Shown here: positions 48,162 through 59,980 of the stretch, piece by piece | Layout of the letters: every line of letters begins with the position of its first letter | Numbering within the stretch: the first letter of the stretch is position 1 | DNA from: Tamarix chinensis | Taxonomy: Eukaryota > Streptophyta > Magnoliopsida > Caryophyllales > Tamaricaceae | Length of the DNA stretch: 64,000 bases | Assembly: GCA_030549775.1 (NCBI GenBank) | Contig: CM060180.1 | Location: forward strand, 92,216,172-92,280,171 | Direction: 5' to 3' | Notes under the pieces: generated by a model | What the model was told of the DNA's origin: nothing | Database searches by the model: none | Seen by the model: the letters and a program-made list of their open reading frames with translations, nothing else | Translations under genes and position numbers: made by a program

Positions 48162-51100
48162 ATGATTAGCTCGTGAAATGTCCATGGTTTAAATAAGGCT
48201 TCCAAGCATAAGGAATTCAGTCTTTGTTGTAGAAGTAATGCTTTATCCTTAGTTAGTTTTCTCGAGACATTAGTAAAAGAAAATAAGTGTAGTAGGGTAC
48301 TTAATAAAGTTTGAAGGAATTGGAATATCATTCATAACTATTCCCAGCACCTAAATGGGAGTATTTGGGTCACTTGGGACCCTTGTGTGTGGAATGTCAT
48401 AGCCATTAGCATGTGTGATCAAGCCATTCTTTCTGAAGTCAATCACTTGATGGGGATTTATTCTTTTCATGTAGGCTTCGTTTATGCTCTAAATAGTGGT
48501 ATTGAAAGAAGGAGGCTATGGAATTGGTTGAAGCAGCATAGAATTCTTGGTTCCCCTTGGATCCTTATGGGGGACTTCAATGTGGTCCTATCCTATAGTG
48601 AGAAGTTTCAAGGTGACCTATCAAATTCCATTGATATGAAAGATTTCTAGGATTGTTGTTCAGAGTTGAGGTTATCTAACTTACAAGGGTAAGGAACATT
48701 CTATACTTAGTCCAGTAAATGAGGGGGTGCTGAGGAAGTCATGTGCAAATTGGATAGAGTTATAGTTAATATGGAATGGATGGCATCTTTCCCCTCTTCT
48801 ATTGTGGAGTTCCTCAGTCCCTTAGTATCAGATCATAGTTCAGTAGTGGTTAATCTTTGAGTCTCTACTATACAAGGTAAGAAGCCGTTTCGATTTTTCC
48901 AATTCTAGACAGAAGATGAGGTATTTTTATCCCTAGTGCGCTCTGCTTGGCATCAACCTTTGCAAGGAAATCTCCTGCTCAAAGTTTTGTTGAGACTGCA
49001 AATGCTCAATATGAACCTCAAGTAGTTGAATACGATCAAATATAGTTGTATCTCCCAAAAGGTTTCTGTTGTGCGTGAGGAGGTGACTATTCTTTAGAAG
49101 AAATTACTTTGTGACCCTCCCGACTCTCGTCTCAGAGATTAGCTGAACCTTCTTGAGAGCAGGTATGCTCATTTGCTACACTGTGAGGAGATGCTCCTCA
49201 GAAAAAAAGCTTGTATTCAATGGCTGCACTATAGGGATTCAAATAATAAGTTCTTCTATGCTAGGGTGAAGGAGAGGCAAAAGCAAAAATAAAATTCTTT
49301 TCTTCTAGGAGAGAATGGCAGGGAGATAAGGGATGTTCAGGAAATTCAGAAGGCCTTCATTGACTATTATAAGCAGCTTTTAGGCACTGATTCTCCTTCT
49401 GTTGGGGTTCTTAACCCATCTATTGTGGATTGCTCTTTAACTTATGATTAGCAGTTAGCTCTAAATGCTCCTGTTTCCAAAGAGGAGGTTCGAGCAGCTG
49501 TGTTCTTTGTTGGTGACACTAAGGCTTCAAGTGTAGATGGTTACTCAACAAGTTTCTTCATAAAGAGTTGGGATATTATTGGAGATGAGTTATTCATGGC
49601 TATTAGGGAATTCTTCATTTCTAGCTTCCTACCTAGGAAGGTAAATATTACATCTGTTACCCTGGTGCCAAAAAAAGCCTAACCCGCAAAAGGTCACTGA
49701 TTTCAGACCTATTGCTTGTTGCACCATGCTTTATAAGATCATCTCGAAGATTCTTACATAGAAGCTTTAAGGTATCTTGCCCTTAATCATTGATCTTGCT
49801 CAATTTACTTTCCTAAAGGGGAGAAGTATTGTTGAGAACGTGTTATTAGCTCATGAGTTGATGAGGAAATATGCTCAAAAAGGGGTCTCCCCGAGATGCA
49901 TGTTAAAGTTGGACCTCCAAAAAGCTTATTACATGGTCAACTGGAGCTTTGTGGAGAATCTCTTGCTTCTATATGGTTTTCCTTATCATTTTGTAAAACT
50001 GATTACCGCTTGCTTGAATTCAGTGGCTTTCTCCCTATATTTTAATGGTGTGCTGACTCCACCTTTTCAGGCGAAAAGTGGGTTGAGGTAGGGAGATCCT
50101 CTCTCCCCCTACTTATTTGTCCTTGTCATGGATTAACTGACCAGATGTCTTAAACAGCAATGGACAAATGATTTCTTCAAAGTCCACCCTAGATGTAGAG
50201 CTTTGAAGATAATAAATCTGAGTTTCGCAGATGACATCCTCTTGTTCTGCCATTGTGATTTACATAGCGTGAAGTGTCTTAAGGATTCCCTTAGTCACTT
50301 TTTTGGGATCTCTGATTTGATCCTAAACCCTCAGAAATGTACTGTCTATTTTGGTGGTGTGTCGTCTGATGTTAAAAGATCAATTGTTGATCTTCTAGGG
50401 TTCCAGGAAGGTACTCTTCCTATTACTTACCTTGGCTTACCTCTAACCTCGCCTTGCATCTCGGCTAGTCTACTCCAGCCTATGTTGGAAAAGGCAACGA
50501 CTCAAATTAGGTACTGGAGCACTATTTATTTATCTTATGCGGGGAGATTACAGCTTATCAAGTCGGTTTTATTTAGCATACAACTATACTTTAGCCAGGT
50601 GATCCTTTTACCAAGAAAGGTCCTCTATCAGTTCGTGAGTCTCTACCAAAAATTTCTTTGGTCAGGAAAGATACATGTTAGAAGACGAGCCTTGGTTTCA
50701 TGGGAACATATTTGTACCCCTAAGGTAGAGGGTGGTCTTGGTTTACTTAACCTAGAAATTTGGAATCAGTGTGCTTTGGGTAAGCTACTCTGAAATATTG
50801 CTACTAAGAAGGATTCACTTTGGGTGAAGTGGATTCATGCTGTTTACCTTAAGAATACAAGTGTGTGGGAGTATAATCCCACTACTTATACTTCTTGGTT
50901 GTTTCAGAGAATCCTTCTTGTACGCTCTCAATTACAAAGTTTCCTACATTTGAGGTGGTTAAATGGTTACCCTGAATATAGCATCAAAGCTGCTTATGAT
51001 ATGGTGCGGCCTAGGTAGGATAACCAAAAGTGGCCCAAGATTGCATGGAACTCCCTTAACTTGCCAAGATACAGTTTCCTTCTTTGGCTGGCGTTCAGGG

Positions 51101-51190
51101 ACAGATTGATGACTAAAGCTAGGATTCGAGAGATTGGTATGGATGTATCAGAGTAGTGTGTGTTTTGCCAGTAGGGTTAGAAACCCGAGA
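48162..51190 (+). pseudogene. LINE ORF2 remnant: endonuclease, reverse transcriptase, zf-RVT
   Basis: ORF2 appears to start at ATG 48162 (MISS, then a stop where W is expected, then NVHGLN). The APE-type endonuclease keeps PWILMGDFNVV (about 48557) and LVSDHSSVV (about 48822). RT pieces are TKASSVDGYSTSFF, TFLKGRSIVENVLLAHEL, MLKLDLQKAYYMVNW and LSFADDILLF, with ADD codons at 50227-50235 intact. Then LGLPLTSP, YAGRLQLIKSVLFSIQ and FLWSGK follow, with zf-RVT at about 51040-51180 (YSFLLWLAFRDRLMTKARI). At least a dozen stops and several frameshifts separate them. Confidence 0.88.
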
Positions 51191-51608
51191 CCATTTGTTT
51201 ATCCACTGCCCTACTACAATAGATCTATGGAGGAAAATTTGAAGATTTACTGACAGAAGGGACCCTATCCAAGGGTGGCAACAGGAGGTGCAATCTTTGT
51301 TGAAAAGATTCAGACAAAATAGACAAAAAAAAGTTTTGGGAGCTCTTTTTTTTTATCTTATATTGCAAATGTATGGTATGAGAGGAACTTGAGAGTTTTT
51401 GAAAACTGTAGTAGGGATGTAGATAGTATCAATCGAGCTATTGTTTTAGCTATAGCTAGACGTTTAATGCACCCACATTATAAGGCTAAATTCCAAAAGT
51501 GGGCTGGTCTTGTTAACTATATGGTAGGTTGATTTTAGGGTTGTAATCTTTCTCCATTTCGTAAGTAATAAAATTTCTTACTTATCGAAAAAAATATATC
51601 AGTGAATA

Positions 51609-52680
51609 TCTTCTCAAATGAGGATTTCAAAAAGATCCAACTAGCCCATGTGTTTTCTCCAAGTGATCCTATTTTGGATTTGTCATTATTGTAATTTATG
51701 TTGATGGCCACAATATTATTGGAACACATGACAAACTTGAAAGTATTGCAAGATATTTGATGAAAGAATTTGAAATGAAAGATTATGAAAAATAATTTTT
51801 TGTCTAAGTTTATAGATTGAGCAATTAATTAAATGATATTTTTATTCACCAATCAACATATATTAGGAAGATTTTAAAGAGAATTTACATGGATGATGTC
51901 CACTTGCTCAATTCTCTAATGGTGATTTGGTCGCTAAATATAAAAGATGATATATTATGTCCTCATGAATATAATGAAGAAATCCTTAGCCCAGAAGTAC
52001 TATATTCGAGTTCAATTGGTGCATAAATGTAATTGACCAACACTACATGCACCAGTTTCTATTAACTTATTGTCCAAATACAATTCAAGACCAACAATGA
52101 AATATTGGAAGGGAGTTAAATATTTGTTTCACTACTTTAGAGGTATACATGATCTTGGACTATTCTATCAAAGACATGCAAATGCTACTCTCATTGGATA
52201 TGCAGATGTAGGGTACTTATTAAATTCACATTAGCCAAAATCTTAATCTAATTGCATGCTCACATTTGGAAACACCACAATATCATGGATATCAATAAAG
52301 AAAACTATGACTGCCACATCATTAAATTATGTTGATTTAATTATGGTTTCTAAAGCTAGACAAAAATGCGTATGGTTACAATCAATGATTCAACACATAC
52401 ATAATGAATGTGATATGAAAGTAATTACGAATTATCCTATTTTAATGTATGAGGATAATAAAACTTGTATCACTCAAGTAAAAGAATGAGACATCAAAGG
52501 AGACAAACAAAAATATATAATACTAAATTTTTTCTCCACACACAATCTATAAAAGAAAGGAATGATTGATGTTCAACAAATTCAATCATTTGAGAATCTT
52601 GCTAACTTATTCACAAAATTATTTTCTTCTAAAAGATTTAAAGAATTAATTAAAAATTTGAGGATATATCATTTTTAAGA
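51609..52680 (+). pseudogene. Copia element, part 3: RT end and RNase H
   Basis: Continues copia RT after the LINE. The catalytic YVDD box reads YVDG at 51697-51708, a lost aspartate. Then YLMKEFEMKDYEK, SSIGA and MTNTTCT-like sequence lead to RNase H: TISWISIKKTMTATSLNYVD, MYEDNKTCITQ and MIDVQQIQSFENLANLFTKL at 52256-52650. Stops are present throughout. The end of the polyprotein is near 52680. Confidence 0.85.
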
Positions 52681-52818
52681 TGTATGTTAAATTGAGGAGG
52701 AATGTTATACATATTGCACCCTTTTTTTCCTTAGTTAAATTTTTCCCACTAAAATTTTTCTAATAAAGTTTTTTAATGAGAAATGTATCTAAAACTTATA
52801 ATAAAATATGATAGATAA

Positions 52819-52832
52819 ACATTCAAGGGGAG
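52819..52832 (+). other. Copia polypurine tract
   Basis: ACATTCAAGGGGAG directly before TATTATAGATAG. In related copia elements CATTCAAGGGGGAG followed by TGTTATA marks the 3' LTR start, so the 3' LTR should begin at 52833 with a T-G to T-A change. Confidence 0.7.
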
Positions 52833-53200
52833 TATTATAGATAGATAAACTTTCAATTGAGTGAATTGAATAACTTATTGTACTTACTGAATGTTTATTT
52901 AATGAGCACCATATGCATTCAATATATATATAGGGTGAATGTTCCATAGAAATCCTGTTTAAAATACATATATATGAACAAATCTTAACTATTAGATTAG
53001 TATTTGATCGATAGTCAACATTTAGTAAATACCTAACCTAAATTTATTTTAACTTTGACCATCAACTCTTTTAGATTTAACGATAATTAAAGATTTCTAC
53101 GTTTGTATTTTAAATAGTAGTTTGTACCATATAGATACTTTATATACACGGGCATTATGTAAAGGTGAAATTCAACTTAAATAAATTGCTACTACCTTAT
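52833..53200 (+). mobile_element. Copia 3' LTR, right end not resolved
   Basis: The LTR starts at 52833. It includes TATATATATAGGG near 52922. No matching 5' LTR was found before 24.3 kb in the window, so the right boundary and target duplication cannot be set; the value given is an upper estimate. Confidence 0.45.
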
Positions 53201-53279
53201 GATTTAAGAGTATACAAAAAATTACATAAATTTTTAACTTATTTCAAATTATTTATTAAAAATAGTTATATTAAATAAC

Positions 53280-53711
53280 TAATTTGAAAAACAGCTTACC
53301 ACTCGCGTATACTTTAACGTATAATTTGAAACGTACGCTCGCTTTCTTGTTATGAGAGTTAGATACTTCTCCTTAGTTCCATTGATATATACTAAGATTT
53401 CTCGCTCGTTGCCTCTCTCCGAACTGAGAAGCAGAAAGAAGAATATTGATGCTCTTGAAGCTGTTCAATCAATATTGTATCTGGTTTCAGTCTACAACAA
53501 CTGATTTTCTACATTATCAAAGCTTAGAATCGTAAAAATCTATCCCACTTCGTCGTTTATGTCCGTTTTTTATGTTTTGGAGAGTGGAATTCAGGGGTTT
53601 AGAGTTGAAAATTTTGAGTGATCTTTTTGTTTGTTTGTTTGTTTTCCGGCATTTTTGTACGCATAATTGTGTTGACCCGAGCCTCATTTGGAGCTCGAGA
53701 TCACGAAATTA
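53280..53711 (+). promoter_or_regulatory. Promoter and 5' UTR region of the SAC-domain gene
   Basis: Less AT-rich than the flanks, and it leads directly into the first coding exon. GATATATACTAAG near 53384 is the only TATA-like candidate. Pyrimidine-rich CTCTCTCC lies near 53413, and a (TTTG)n tract at 53624-53643. Transcription start and any 5' UTR intron cannot be determined. The copia 3' LTR ends not far upstream. Confidence 0.4.
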
Positions 53712-53837
53712 ATGGGGTCAGAAGACAAGAGCAGCAACGACTGGCTGACAAAGGTTGTGATGGATAAGGCAGAGGGGCATCCAGAGTCGAGCTTGCCCTA
53801 CTATTTGTCTAAGTTCAAGCTTTATGAGACGCGCTCG
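53712..53837 (+). CDS. SAC-domain phosphoinositide phosphatase, exon 1
   Basis: Starts at ATG 53712 (MGSEDKSSNDWLTKVV...) and ends ...YYLSKFKLYETRS, with donor TCG|GTAATC after 53837. The LxKFxLYETRS ending matches the N-terminal region of plant SAC-domain phosphatases, enzymes that remove phosphates from phosphoinositides on endomembranes. The in-frame upstream TTG codon at 53688 is not a start. The exon ends in phase 0 and joins exon 2 to give ...YETRS|NFYMVGRDKS..., as in the family. Intron 1 is about 9.2 kb because of nested copia insertions. Gene symbol left empty: the subgroup (SAC1-5-like) is likely but the paralogue cannot be fixed from this part. Confidence 0.85.
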
Positions 53838-54530
53838 GTAATCCTCCATTCCCATTGTCAGTCCTTGACTTGATGTTAGTTGGATTTGGTTAGGCGTTTA
53901 ATTGATGACTTACGCCATGGATTGAATTGATTTCAGTTTCTGTTGTCTTTTGCTTGCTTCTCTGATTTGATCTCGTCAGCTTCTTATTGGCCTTGATATT
54001 GTTGTTGGCTGTACTTGTTCATTTTCTTCTTTTGTTGATTTCCTAAATATTTTTGGTACTTGCATTTTTGTTGTTTTATATCAGTTAGTAACCGATATAT
54101 TACTGTAAGATGTGCTGTTGAATTGAAAGTATTTTTGAAGCAAGTTGGTGCTTCTTGTTGATCATAATTCTGATACGTTATGATCATAGTTCCGATAATA
54201 TGCTACGATCATATCTCTAGTGCTGCTAGTTTTGTTACCTTTGCAATGCATGGTTTTCACTAATAATTAAAAAAAAATGAATATAATAATAGTTGTAATA
54301 TATTTGTTTTGTTTTGGAGATAGATAATAACAATAGATGATATATATATATATTGATAATTGTAGATATCAGTTAGCTTTTATATATTGTATTTATAGTA
54401 TTTTTAAGTTTGAAAAACCAAAAGATCATTTTATTTTGGAAAATAACGTCTAATGTCGTTATATGATGTGTCTAAGATTTATATGCTGGGATGAAGTGGT
54501 TGTTGTAGCCCATGTGCTAGTTAATATAAC
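53838..54530 (+). other. Intron 1 of the SAC gene, host part before the copia
   Basis: T-rich sequence typical of a plant intron with GT at 53838. No gene, RNA or repeat is recognised apart from short (TA)n near 54341. Confidence 0.6.
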
Positions 54531-54945
54531 TGTTAGAAGTTGTTAAGGGGTTGTTAGGCTTGTTACTAATTGTTAGTTGATGGTTTATACTTAGAGTTGG
54601 CGTAGGTAGTTAGTCCTAACTGTACACTATGTGATGGTGTACAAATAGGACATTACTATGCTGTAATCGAGATTGTATTAATGCAATAAATATCCAGCTC
54701 GATCAGCTTTCACATTTGTTTGTTTTTTCTCTTCTCTGCCCCTCCTGTTCTGTAATGAACTTCAGTTCTTTGTTTACTCTTTTGTTCTCACCTAAGCACC
54801 TAGAAAACTACCTTAGTTCAACCCTTGCATTGAGTACTACAATCCTGTATCAAGTGATTCATTCAAAGAGTTCTGATTTGACTAGCCTGAAGTAGTTAGT
54901 CAGTTTGCCTCGCCAAAGAAATGTTCCTGGGTTTATGGTTTAACA
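54531..54945 (+). repeat. 5' LTR of the outer copia
   Basis: Starts TGTTAGAAGTTGTTAAGG and ends GGTTTAACA at 54945, canonical TG...CA ends, with the PBS 2 nt further. Flank before it: ATAAC. TGTAATCGAGATTGTATTAA near 54663 resembles the end of R in similar LTRs. No matching 3' LTR is found before 64000. Confidence 0.75.
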
Positions 54946-54947
54946 AG

Positions 54948-54959
54948 TGTTATCAGATC
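54948..54959 (+). other. PBS of the outer copia (initiator Met tRNA type)
   Basis: TGTTATCAGATC matches TGGTATCAGAGC at 10 of 12 positions and sits 2 nt after the LTR end. Confidence 0.75.
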
Positions 54960-54989
54960 TTGTTCTTCTTGATAGATAGCTGCGACTAG

Positions 54990-55255
54990 GTTTTATGTGG
55001 AAAAATTCATGGGAAAATGATTTTGGATTTTGGGCAGTGAAAATGAAGGCTTTACTTTTGCAATAGGCTGCCAAGTCCCCTATAATATGAGGCTGAAAAG
55101 GCAAAAAAGGGTGGTGATAAAGAAGTTAAATATGCAGTAGGGATAGATGAGATAGCTCACAGTGCAATTACACCTAGCCTCGGAGACAAAGGTTTCAAAG
55201 GAAGTGACAGCTATAGTTGATTGTAAGAAATTAGAAACCCTGCAGATGACCAAAT
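54990..55255 (+). pseudogene. Outer copia gag, first part
   Basis: KFMGKMILDFGQ / NDFGFWAVKMKALLLQ (two frames, so a frameshift) near 55005 is the copia gag start. DEIAHSAI near 55147 and VDCKKLETLQMTK near 55217-55255 continue it. The reading goes on at 59063 with SLSTRVLPKQELYSLKLEL once the inner element is removed. Confidence 0.75.
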
Positions 55256-55954
55256 TGTTGGACAATGGCAAAATAACTAGTGTTTTTGCTCTTGTTGTGG
55301 GCTTTTCCTTGTCCCGTATTGGTGGAAAGGAAGAACTTTTTTCAATTTATATACCCTTCTACCCACCTTTGTGTTTGAGTTATTGTATGGGTTTGATTGT
55401 GTGGGTGGGTGCAAGCGCAAGCTCAACATTCTTTTTAATGAAAATTTATTATCTTTTTAATCATTCTCGTTTTACCAAGTTTTTATTAACGGTTACGCTT
55501 TTACTGCACCATTTCTAATTGACTCTTTCCCACTTTGAACACATCAATACACACTTTTATTGTGTCGTTGGTGGACTGATTCAAAGGGAATTGGTGGATG
55601 TGGGTAGGGTTTTTCGTGCTCTATATATATTGTGGTATTTTACTCACTAAATGGCTCAATACAACCGATCAATCTTTCTAATCTTTCATTCTCTATTTTC
55701 AAATACATCTATTGGGCAAAGTTCTATGATTTTTATACTCTTCAATCTTGAGTGTACGAGATCGGAGAAGCATTATGTTAACCTTGGGGGCAAACCGACA
55801 TTACATGATTACATCGGAGGTCCAGATGTAATTTGCTTTAGGACAGTGTTTTATTCGTGGCACAACAACATGTTTTGATAAGTATTTTCGCACCTTAATT
55901 TCGATTCATGCATTTACCTTGTAATTTCTGTTACTGTGTATATATTTTTCAACA
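55256..55954 (+). repeat. 5' LTR of the inner copia
   Basis: Starts TGTTGGACAATGGCAAAATA and ends TATATTTTTCAACA. It aligns along its whole length with 58364-59057. TTTTGGGTATCTGTTG at about 55963 is a weak PBS candidate. Confidence 0.9.
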
Positions 55955-56159
55955 ATCTTAATTATATTTTGGGTATCTGTTGCTGTGATTAGGGAATAAT
56001 TTTCGGTTATTTGATTGTTTTCAATTGATGTAGTTTATTATTTGATCCTGTTGATTGTCTTCAAACAATCTGTTGATTGTTTGGCCCTGAATTGTTGTGC
56101 CTCATTACTTTTCATGGGATTAGTCTCAATATTTTTGTCTGTCGAATCATATTTGTTTT

Positions 56160-56330
56160 GTTAATTTTGGTACTAAAAGATATGGCTATAGTTGCTTTGA
56201 AAATTGTTCCAAATATATCTAAGGTTGAACTACTCGACGACACCAATTATCGTTGATGGTCGTAGAGGATGCATATTCTATTTGAGGCTCTTGAGGTTGA
56301 TTACGTGTTGCATTCAAATTGATGATCGGC
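56160..56330 (+). pseudogene. Inner copia gag fragment
   Basis: MAIVALKIVPNISKVELLDD then TNYR, then RMHILFEALEVDYVLHSN after a stop at the expected W. This is the usual copia gag start (LDGTNYRRW...LEVDYVL). The rest of gag and the protease are missing, decayed into AT-rich sequence at 56340-56930. Confidence 0.7.
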
Positions 56331-56984
56331 ATTATTGTTCTAATGCAATTATCTATTGTGATAAATTGCTAATGTTGATTTTTGCTTTGGTATTCAACTA
56401 TGCACCACTTGAAATGTTTTGATTATATTTAATTTACATTAATTTGTGTTCTAAGGTCAACCTGGTGCACTATTCAAACTACTAAATCATAAGTAAACTA
56501 TTACTTCTTCGTTGGATATTAAATATCTATTACAACTTGATGTGTTAGATTTGAAAAGTGTAAATGGTTTCTTTACTCCTTTGTTATGATTGTTAAAAGA
56601 GTGTAACAGTTATAATTAATGAGTTTTAATAGGTTCAATGTGCTGTTATTCCTAACAGTTACATTTTAGTGGTTTAATAGCCCATCGTTTCCTGTGGGTT
56701 GTTTAAGAATATGAATAATGTATAATAAGCCTATTAAATTGAATTGTATATTCAATTTATTTTCTTTTGCTCCGATTAATACTTGTATTGGCTTTTGGAT
56801 GCATTGTTTGGCATTAATTTAATTAAATGCAAATGAGGTTACTAGTAGGCTTCAATTTTGAGCAATTATTTGGTGGGTATTTAATTGATTTTAGCCTAAT
56901 TGATGGATGTATTTTTTTGGACTTTTTGCAAATAGCACCGTTATTATTAATGAAATGACATCTACTTCTACTTATATCGCTAAG

Positions 56985-58124
56985 TTTGTTAATCTGTGGC
57001 ATGGTAGGCTAGGGCATATGAATGTGGCTTCCATTAATAAATTAAAAAAGTATGAACCTAATAAATGCGATGAGCACTAATATTTATGAAAAATGTCTGG
57101 TGTGTGTGGAAGCTAAATTTGCTAAGAAGCTTTTTAAAATAGTCATAATAAGATCTACAGAATTGCTTGAATTTATTCACATAGACTTAGTAGATTGTAA
57201 GAGCACCAAGAGTAAAGGAGGTAAACGGTATTATGTGACCTTCATTGATGATTACTCGAAATATACTAAATTTTACCTCCTTAGAAGATGTGACTGAAGG
57301 TATATTCCTAAAATACAAAGCGGAAGTTGAGAACTAGTTAGGCCGTAAGATAAAGAGGCTTAGATCTGATAGGAGAGGTGAATATGGAACTAGCTTTCTA
57401 AAGGAATTTTGTCATAGTCATGGTATTATTCATGATTCTAGTGCTCCTTATACCCTATAGCAAAATAGCGTAGCTGAAAGGAAAAATAGAACATTAAAAG
57501 AAATGATGAACGCTATGCTATTAAGTTCGGGTATGTCTGATCGTATGTGGGGGAGCTGTTTTATCTGCTTGTTATATTTTAAGCTGTGTTCCTCACAAAA
57601 AGTTGGATAAAATAACCCATGAGCTATGGAAAGGTTTTGCATCTAACCTAAAAATTTTGAAATTGTGGGGGTGTTTAGCTAAAGTTGGTTTATTAGACTT
57701 TAGGAGAACTAGTGTGGGAATAAAGACTTTTGACTGTGCATTTATTGGTTATGCTCAGAATAGTGCTGCATATAGATACTTGTGTTTAAGTGATAACTCA
57801 ATTTGTGAATCTAGAAATGCAAAATTCTTTGAGAATGTGTTTCCTATGAAAACATGTGATATAGCTAGTTCCTCTGATGCTTCCTTTCTGCCTTTGTCTA
57901 TGCCTCTTTCATCTAATGATATGAATGGTAATGTGCATGAACCTAGGAGAAGTAAAAGACAATCGATAGAAGCTAGCTTTGGGCTTGACTTTGTTATCGC
58001 TTTCCTAATAGAAAATGACAATTTTGATAAGATTGATGTGGACTTTGTGTCTGCTTATTTGATTGAGGATGATCCTAAAACCTATAGGGAAGCTATAACA
58101 TTAATAGATGAGACATGTGTATGA
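56985..58124 (+). pseudogene. Inner copia GAG-pre-integrase and integrase
   Basis: LWHGRLGHMNVASINKLKK (pre-integrase HHCC region, from about 56995), then EKCLVCVEAKFAKK, KRYYVTFIDDYSKYTKFYLL (57220-57290), a stop, RLRSDRRGEY-like sequence, HDSSAPYTL-QNSVAERKNR near 57430-57490, and ELWKGFASNLKILKLWGCL to IEDDPKTYREAITLIDE (57620-58115). Catalytic D (FIDDYS) is present. Stops near 57294 and 57460 and a frameshift near 57555 inactivate it. Confidence 0.85.
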
Positions 58125-58363
58125 TTGTTAAAAGTGCTTAATTATTTATTATCGCGGAAATTGCAAGATTCTAGGATAGACATGTGTTGTGGGGGTCTCA
58201 ATCATAGTCAAGGTAGTTCAAGATTTGTTCACTTCCTAGACACGATTGTTGCCTCACTTCACTACGTATCAATTCAATCCTTATGACATTGATACTTAAG
58301 TGTTATTCTTTCTTTGCCCAGTTTTTGTTCTTGTTTTGTTTTCTTTTGCCCTTGGTGGGGGAT

Positions 58364-59057
58364 TGTTGGACAATGGCAAAATAACTAGTATTTTTGCTCT
58401 TGTTGTGGGTTTTTCCTTATCCCACATTGGTGGGAAGGAAGAATTTTTTTCAATTCATATACCCTTCCACCCATCTTGGTGTTTGAGTTATTGATATGGG
58501 TTTAACTGTGTGGGTGGGTGCAAGCCTGAGCCCAACATTCTTTTTACTAAAAATTTATTATGTTTTTAATCCTTCTCTTTTTACTCAGTTTTTATTAATG
58601 GTTACAATTTTATTGCACTATTTTGATTGACTTTTCCCCACTTTGAACGCATCAATACATGCTTTTATTGTGTTGTTGGTGGACCAATTCAAAAGGAATT
58701 GGTGGATGTGGGTAGGTTTTTTGTGCTCTATATATACTGTGGTATTTTACTCGGTAAAGGACACAATACAACCGAACAATCTTTCTAATCTTTCTCTCTA
58801 TATTCAAATACATTCACTAGAATGTTTTGTGATTTCTATACTCTTCAATCTTGAGTGTATGAGATCAGAGGGTCATTGTGTTAACCTTGGGGGCGAACCG
58901 GCATTACAGGATTACACTGGAGGTCCAGCCATACTTTGCTTTAGGGCAGTGCTTTATTCACGACACAACAACGCCTTTTGATAAGTATTTTCGTAGCTTA
59001 ATTTTGATTCATAAATTTACCTTGTAATTGCTATTACTGCGTATATATTTTCCAATA
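58364..59057 (+). repeat. 3' LTR of the inner copia
   Basis: Starts TGTTGGACAATGGCAAAATA right after the polypurine tract TTGGTGGGGGA (58353-58362) and ends TTTTCCAATA. Dozens of scattered differences from the 5' LTR show that the insertion is old. Confidence 0.9.
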
Positions 59058-59980
59058 TGAGTCACTGTCAACAAGGGTTTTACCGAAGCAGGAACTCTAT
59101 TCTTTGAAATTGGAGTTGAGGAGGAATCTTGATGATCATGAAGATGAGTTCAACAAGATTGTCTTGGACCTAGAAAACATTAAAGTGAAAGTTTCAGAAG
59201 ATGACCTTGCTATCATCCCATTGACTTTCTTACTATATGGAAAATATGAGAATTTTTTGATACCGTAGTGTATGGTTATGATGAGCTAAAGCTGGAAGCA
59301 ATCATGACTTCTCTAGGCTCTTAGGAAGATGAAGTGGAAGAAATGCAGAAGCATCTCTGAATATTAGGGGAATATTAGAGAAGAAGGAGAAGAATAAGGG
59401 AAAGAAATCACTGTCTTGTTCAATGTCCCAGTCAAGAGCATCAAGAAAATGCTTCCATTCGCAGGAGGAGGAAATATTGCCCTGGTAAAATTAGTCGTGG
59501 AAAGAAAGAACAATGCAAGACTTAAGACAATGGTGGTGCAGATGTAGTATCTGATGGATATAAGAGCTCTAAGGTACTCATGGTTTCCAAGCTTGCCATT
59601 GGTGAAGCTTGGGTACTTGTTTCTTAGTGTTTATTCCATATGTTCCCTGTGAAGTCTTGGTTTGTGTCCTATGAGAAGACTCAATGAGGAAATGTTATAT
59701 TGGGCAAGAATAAAGTCTGTCCAATGGTTGGCATAGGGGATATTCTATCAGTTCCAACATTGGTGCCACCTCAGAGTCTCAGACTGAAAGAAGTAAGGTA
59801 TGTGCTTGAATTAAAGAGAAATTTAGTATCCCTTGGTGTTCTTGATAGTGAAGGATATTTGAATTAGAGTTGATCATGGGACCTTGAAAGTTTTGAAGGG
59901 CTCTTAGGTGGTGTTGAAGGGATTGATGCAAAATGGTCTTTATGTCATGCAAGACAGAGTTTGAAGCCATTGCGGCCATG
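59058..59980 (+). pseudogene. Outer copia gag (second part) and protease remnant
   Basis: Gag reads LKLELRRNLDDHEDEFNKIV then LDLENIKVKVSEDDLAII (59110-59225). The protease-region wording is FPVKSWFVSYEKTQ, CPMVGIGDILSVP, LKEVRYVLELKRNLVSLGVL (59640-59850), with the expected DSG lost. NGLYVMQDRV follows at 59930. Stops are frequent. Confidence 0.75.

Larger units (their letters stand above)
46584..51595 (+). mobile_element. Full-length, dead L1-type LINE with 13-bp target duplication
   Basis: ATATCAGTGAATA occurs at 46571-46583 and again at 51596-51608, a 13-bp target duplication inside copia RT. The 5012-bp insertion has a 5' leader, ORF1, ORF2 and an A tail (TTATCGAAAAAAA just before 51595). 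Order and motifs are those of plant L1-clade LINEs. Multiple stops and frameshifts make it inactive. Its 3' sequence differs from that of the LINE at 5.6-8.0 kb, so they are separate lineages. Confidence 0.95.
55256..59057 (+). mobile_element. Inner copia with both LTRs, lacking RT and RNase H
   Basis: Two LTRs, 55256-55954 and 58364-59057, enclose about 2.4 kb. Inside are a gag fragment (56180-56320) and GAG-pre-integrase plus integrase (56985-58120). Coding stops at ITLIDETCV, where RT would normally follow, and only ~240 non-coding bases separate it from the polypurine tract. Flanks CAAAT and TGAGT are compatible with a diverged 5-bp duplication, because outer gag reads MTK|SLSTR across the junction. 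Confidence 0.9.
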
